From: Alphaproteobacteria bacterium
GTDB taxonomy: Bacteria > Pseudomonadota > Alphaproteobacteria > Caulobacterales > Caulobacteraceae
DNA length: 6,536 nucleotides
Reading direction: 5' to 3'
Assembly: GCA_018895795.1 (NCBI GenBank)
Contig: JAHINZ010000393.1
Location: 1-6,536 of the forward strand
Below, in pieces: positions 6,161 through 6,536 of the stretch (position 1 is the stretch's first letter; each line of letters opens with the position of its first letter). The position numbers and the translations under genes are program-made. The notes under the pieces are model-generated. The model made no database searches, had not been told where the DNA came from, and saw nothing but the letters and a program-made list of their open reading frames with translations.

Positions 6161-6415
6161 ATGAGCGGAGCTGGAGTGTTCGCCACCGCGGTGATCGGCA
6201 TTTTCGCCGGCTGGATCGCCGACCTGATTCTGGGGCGTCGCCATTCCCTGTTCGCCAAGCTGCTGATCGGCGTAATCGGCTCGTTCATCGGCGTGTTCAT
6301 CGCCCAGCGCCTGGGGCTGCCCTTCACCGGGCTCTGGGGCGACCTGCTGGTCGCCAGCGTCGGCGCCGTTCTTTTCCTGGCCGTGCTCGGCCTCATCATT
6401 CGGAGACCCGCTTGA
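6161..6415 (+). CDS. GlsB/YeaQ/YmgE family small membrane protein
   Basis: The 84-residue protein has three hydrophobic, glycine-bearing helices at about 6-24, 32-49 and 60-79. The pattern FAGWIADLILGRRHSLFAKLLIGVIGSFIGVFIAQRLGLP...LLVASVGAVLFLAVLGLI is that of the 'transglycosylase-associated' GlsB/YeaQ/YmgE family. Despite that name no catalytic residues are known or seen; members are small inner-membrane proteins often linked to stress conditions in other bacteria. Length and the full three-helix layout match the family. The strong GGAGG supports the start. The stop overlaps the TTG start of the next gene by four bases (TTGA), so the two are probably translated together. Confidence 0.9.
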   Translation: MSGAGVFATAVIGIFAGWIADLILGRRHSLFAKLLIGVIGSFIGVFIAQRLGLPFTGLWGDLLVASVGAVLFLAVLGLIIRRPA

Positions 6416-6536
6416 GCGATCCCCTCATTCCGGCCCGCCTGCGCAAGCTGATCGGCGGCCTGGCCATCCTGGCCTTCCTGGCGATCTATGTGGCCGTCGC
6501 CACGACGCTGTACGATTATCTGCCGGCCAACCGCGC
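6412..6536 (+). CDS. DUF2842 family membrane protein, N-terminal part only
   Basis: The frame starts at TTG within the TTGA overlap with the preceding gene and is open to the window end (41 codons). GGAG at 6402-6405 with a six-base spacer supports the TTG start. The beginning, about PARLRKLIGGLAILAFLAIYVAVATTLYDYLP, has the RLRKLIG plus first-helix pattern of DUF2842, a short two-helix membrane protein family of Alphaproteobacteria of unknown function. Its closeness to ctaA fits a respiratory-membrane setting, but no role is shown. The second helix and the end lie beyond the window. Confidence 0.75.
   Translation, partial: MSDPLIPARLRKLIGGLAILAFLAIYVAVATTLYDYLPANR

Overview
This window looks like ordinary chromosome from an alphaproteobacterium. 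The Caulobacteraceae (Caulobacter or Brevundimonas type) are the best guess. The reasons are the high GC content with strong G/C preference at third codon positions, the long form of S9, the short type-2 ArgC, a DUF2842 protein (a family largely confined to Alphaproteobacteria), and a class I PHA synthase. The genus is inferred from protein style, not from a marker gene. I see no insertion sequence, phage gene, CRISPR array, tRNA or rRNA.

Layout. Positions 66-2750 (+) carry a class I polyhydroxyalkanoate synthase (phaC) with an unusual Lys/Ala/Pro-rich N-terminal tail. It is followed after 18 bases by a secreted DUF1287 protein with a probable Tat signal. These converge on a minus-strand block at 2788-4775 that reads rplM (L13), rpsI (S9), argC. 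A textbook intrinsic terminator lies between rpsI and argC. Upstream of rplM are a promoter-like TTGACA/TACCTG pair and two perfect or near-perfect palindromes. Next comes ctaA (heme A synthase, 4969-6000, minus). It is divergent from a small three-helix membrane protein of the GlsB/YeaQ/YmgE family (6161-6415, +), which overlaps by four bases the start of a DUF2842 protein cut off by the window end.

How the genes relate. Four functional themes meet: carbon storage (phaC), ribosome assembly (rplM-rpsI), arginine biosynthesis (argC) and cytochrome oxidase maturation (ctaA), plus small envelope proteins. Most are housekeeping genes, and the order rplM-rpsI-argC is familiar in this group.

I did not find a new biological system. 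The points most worth a second look are regulatory: palindromes next to the rplM promoter, argC placed just behind a strong terminator, a hairpin covering the phaC stop and the start region of the next gene, and the histone-like N-terminal tail of PhaC. Every stretch longer than 100 bases outside a gene is described; none exceeds 200 bases.
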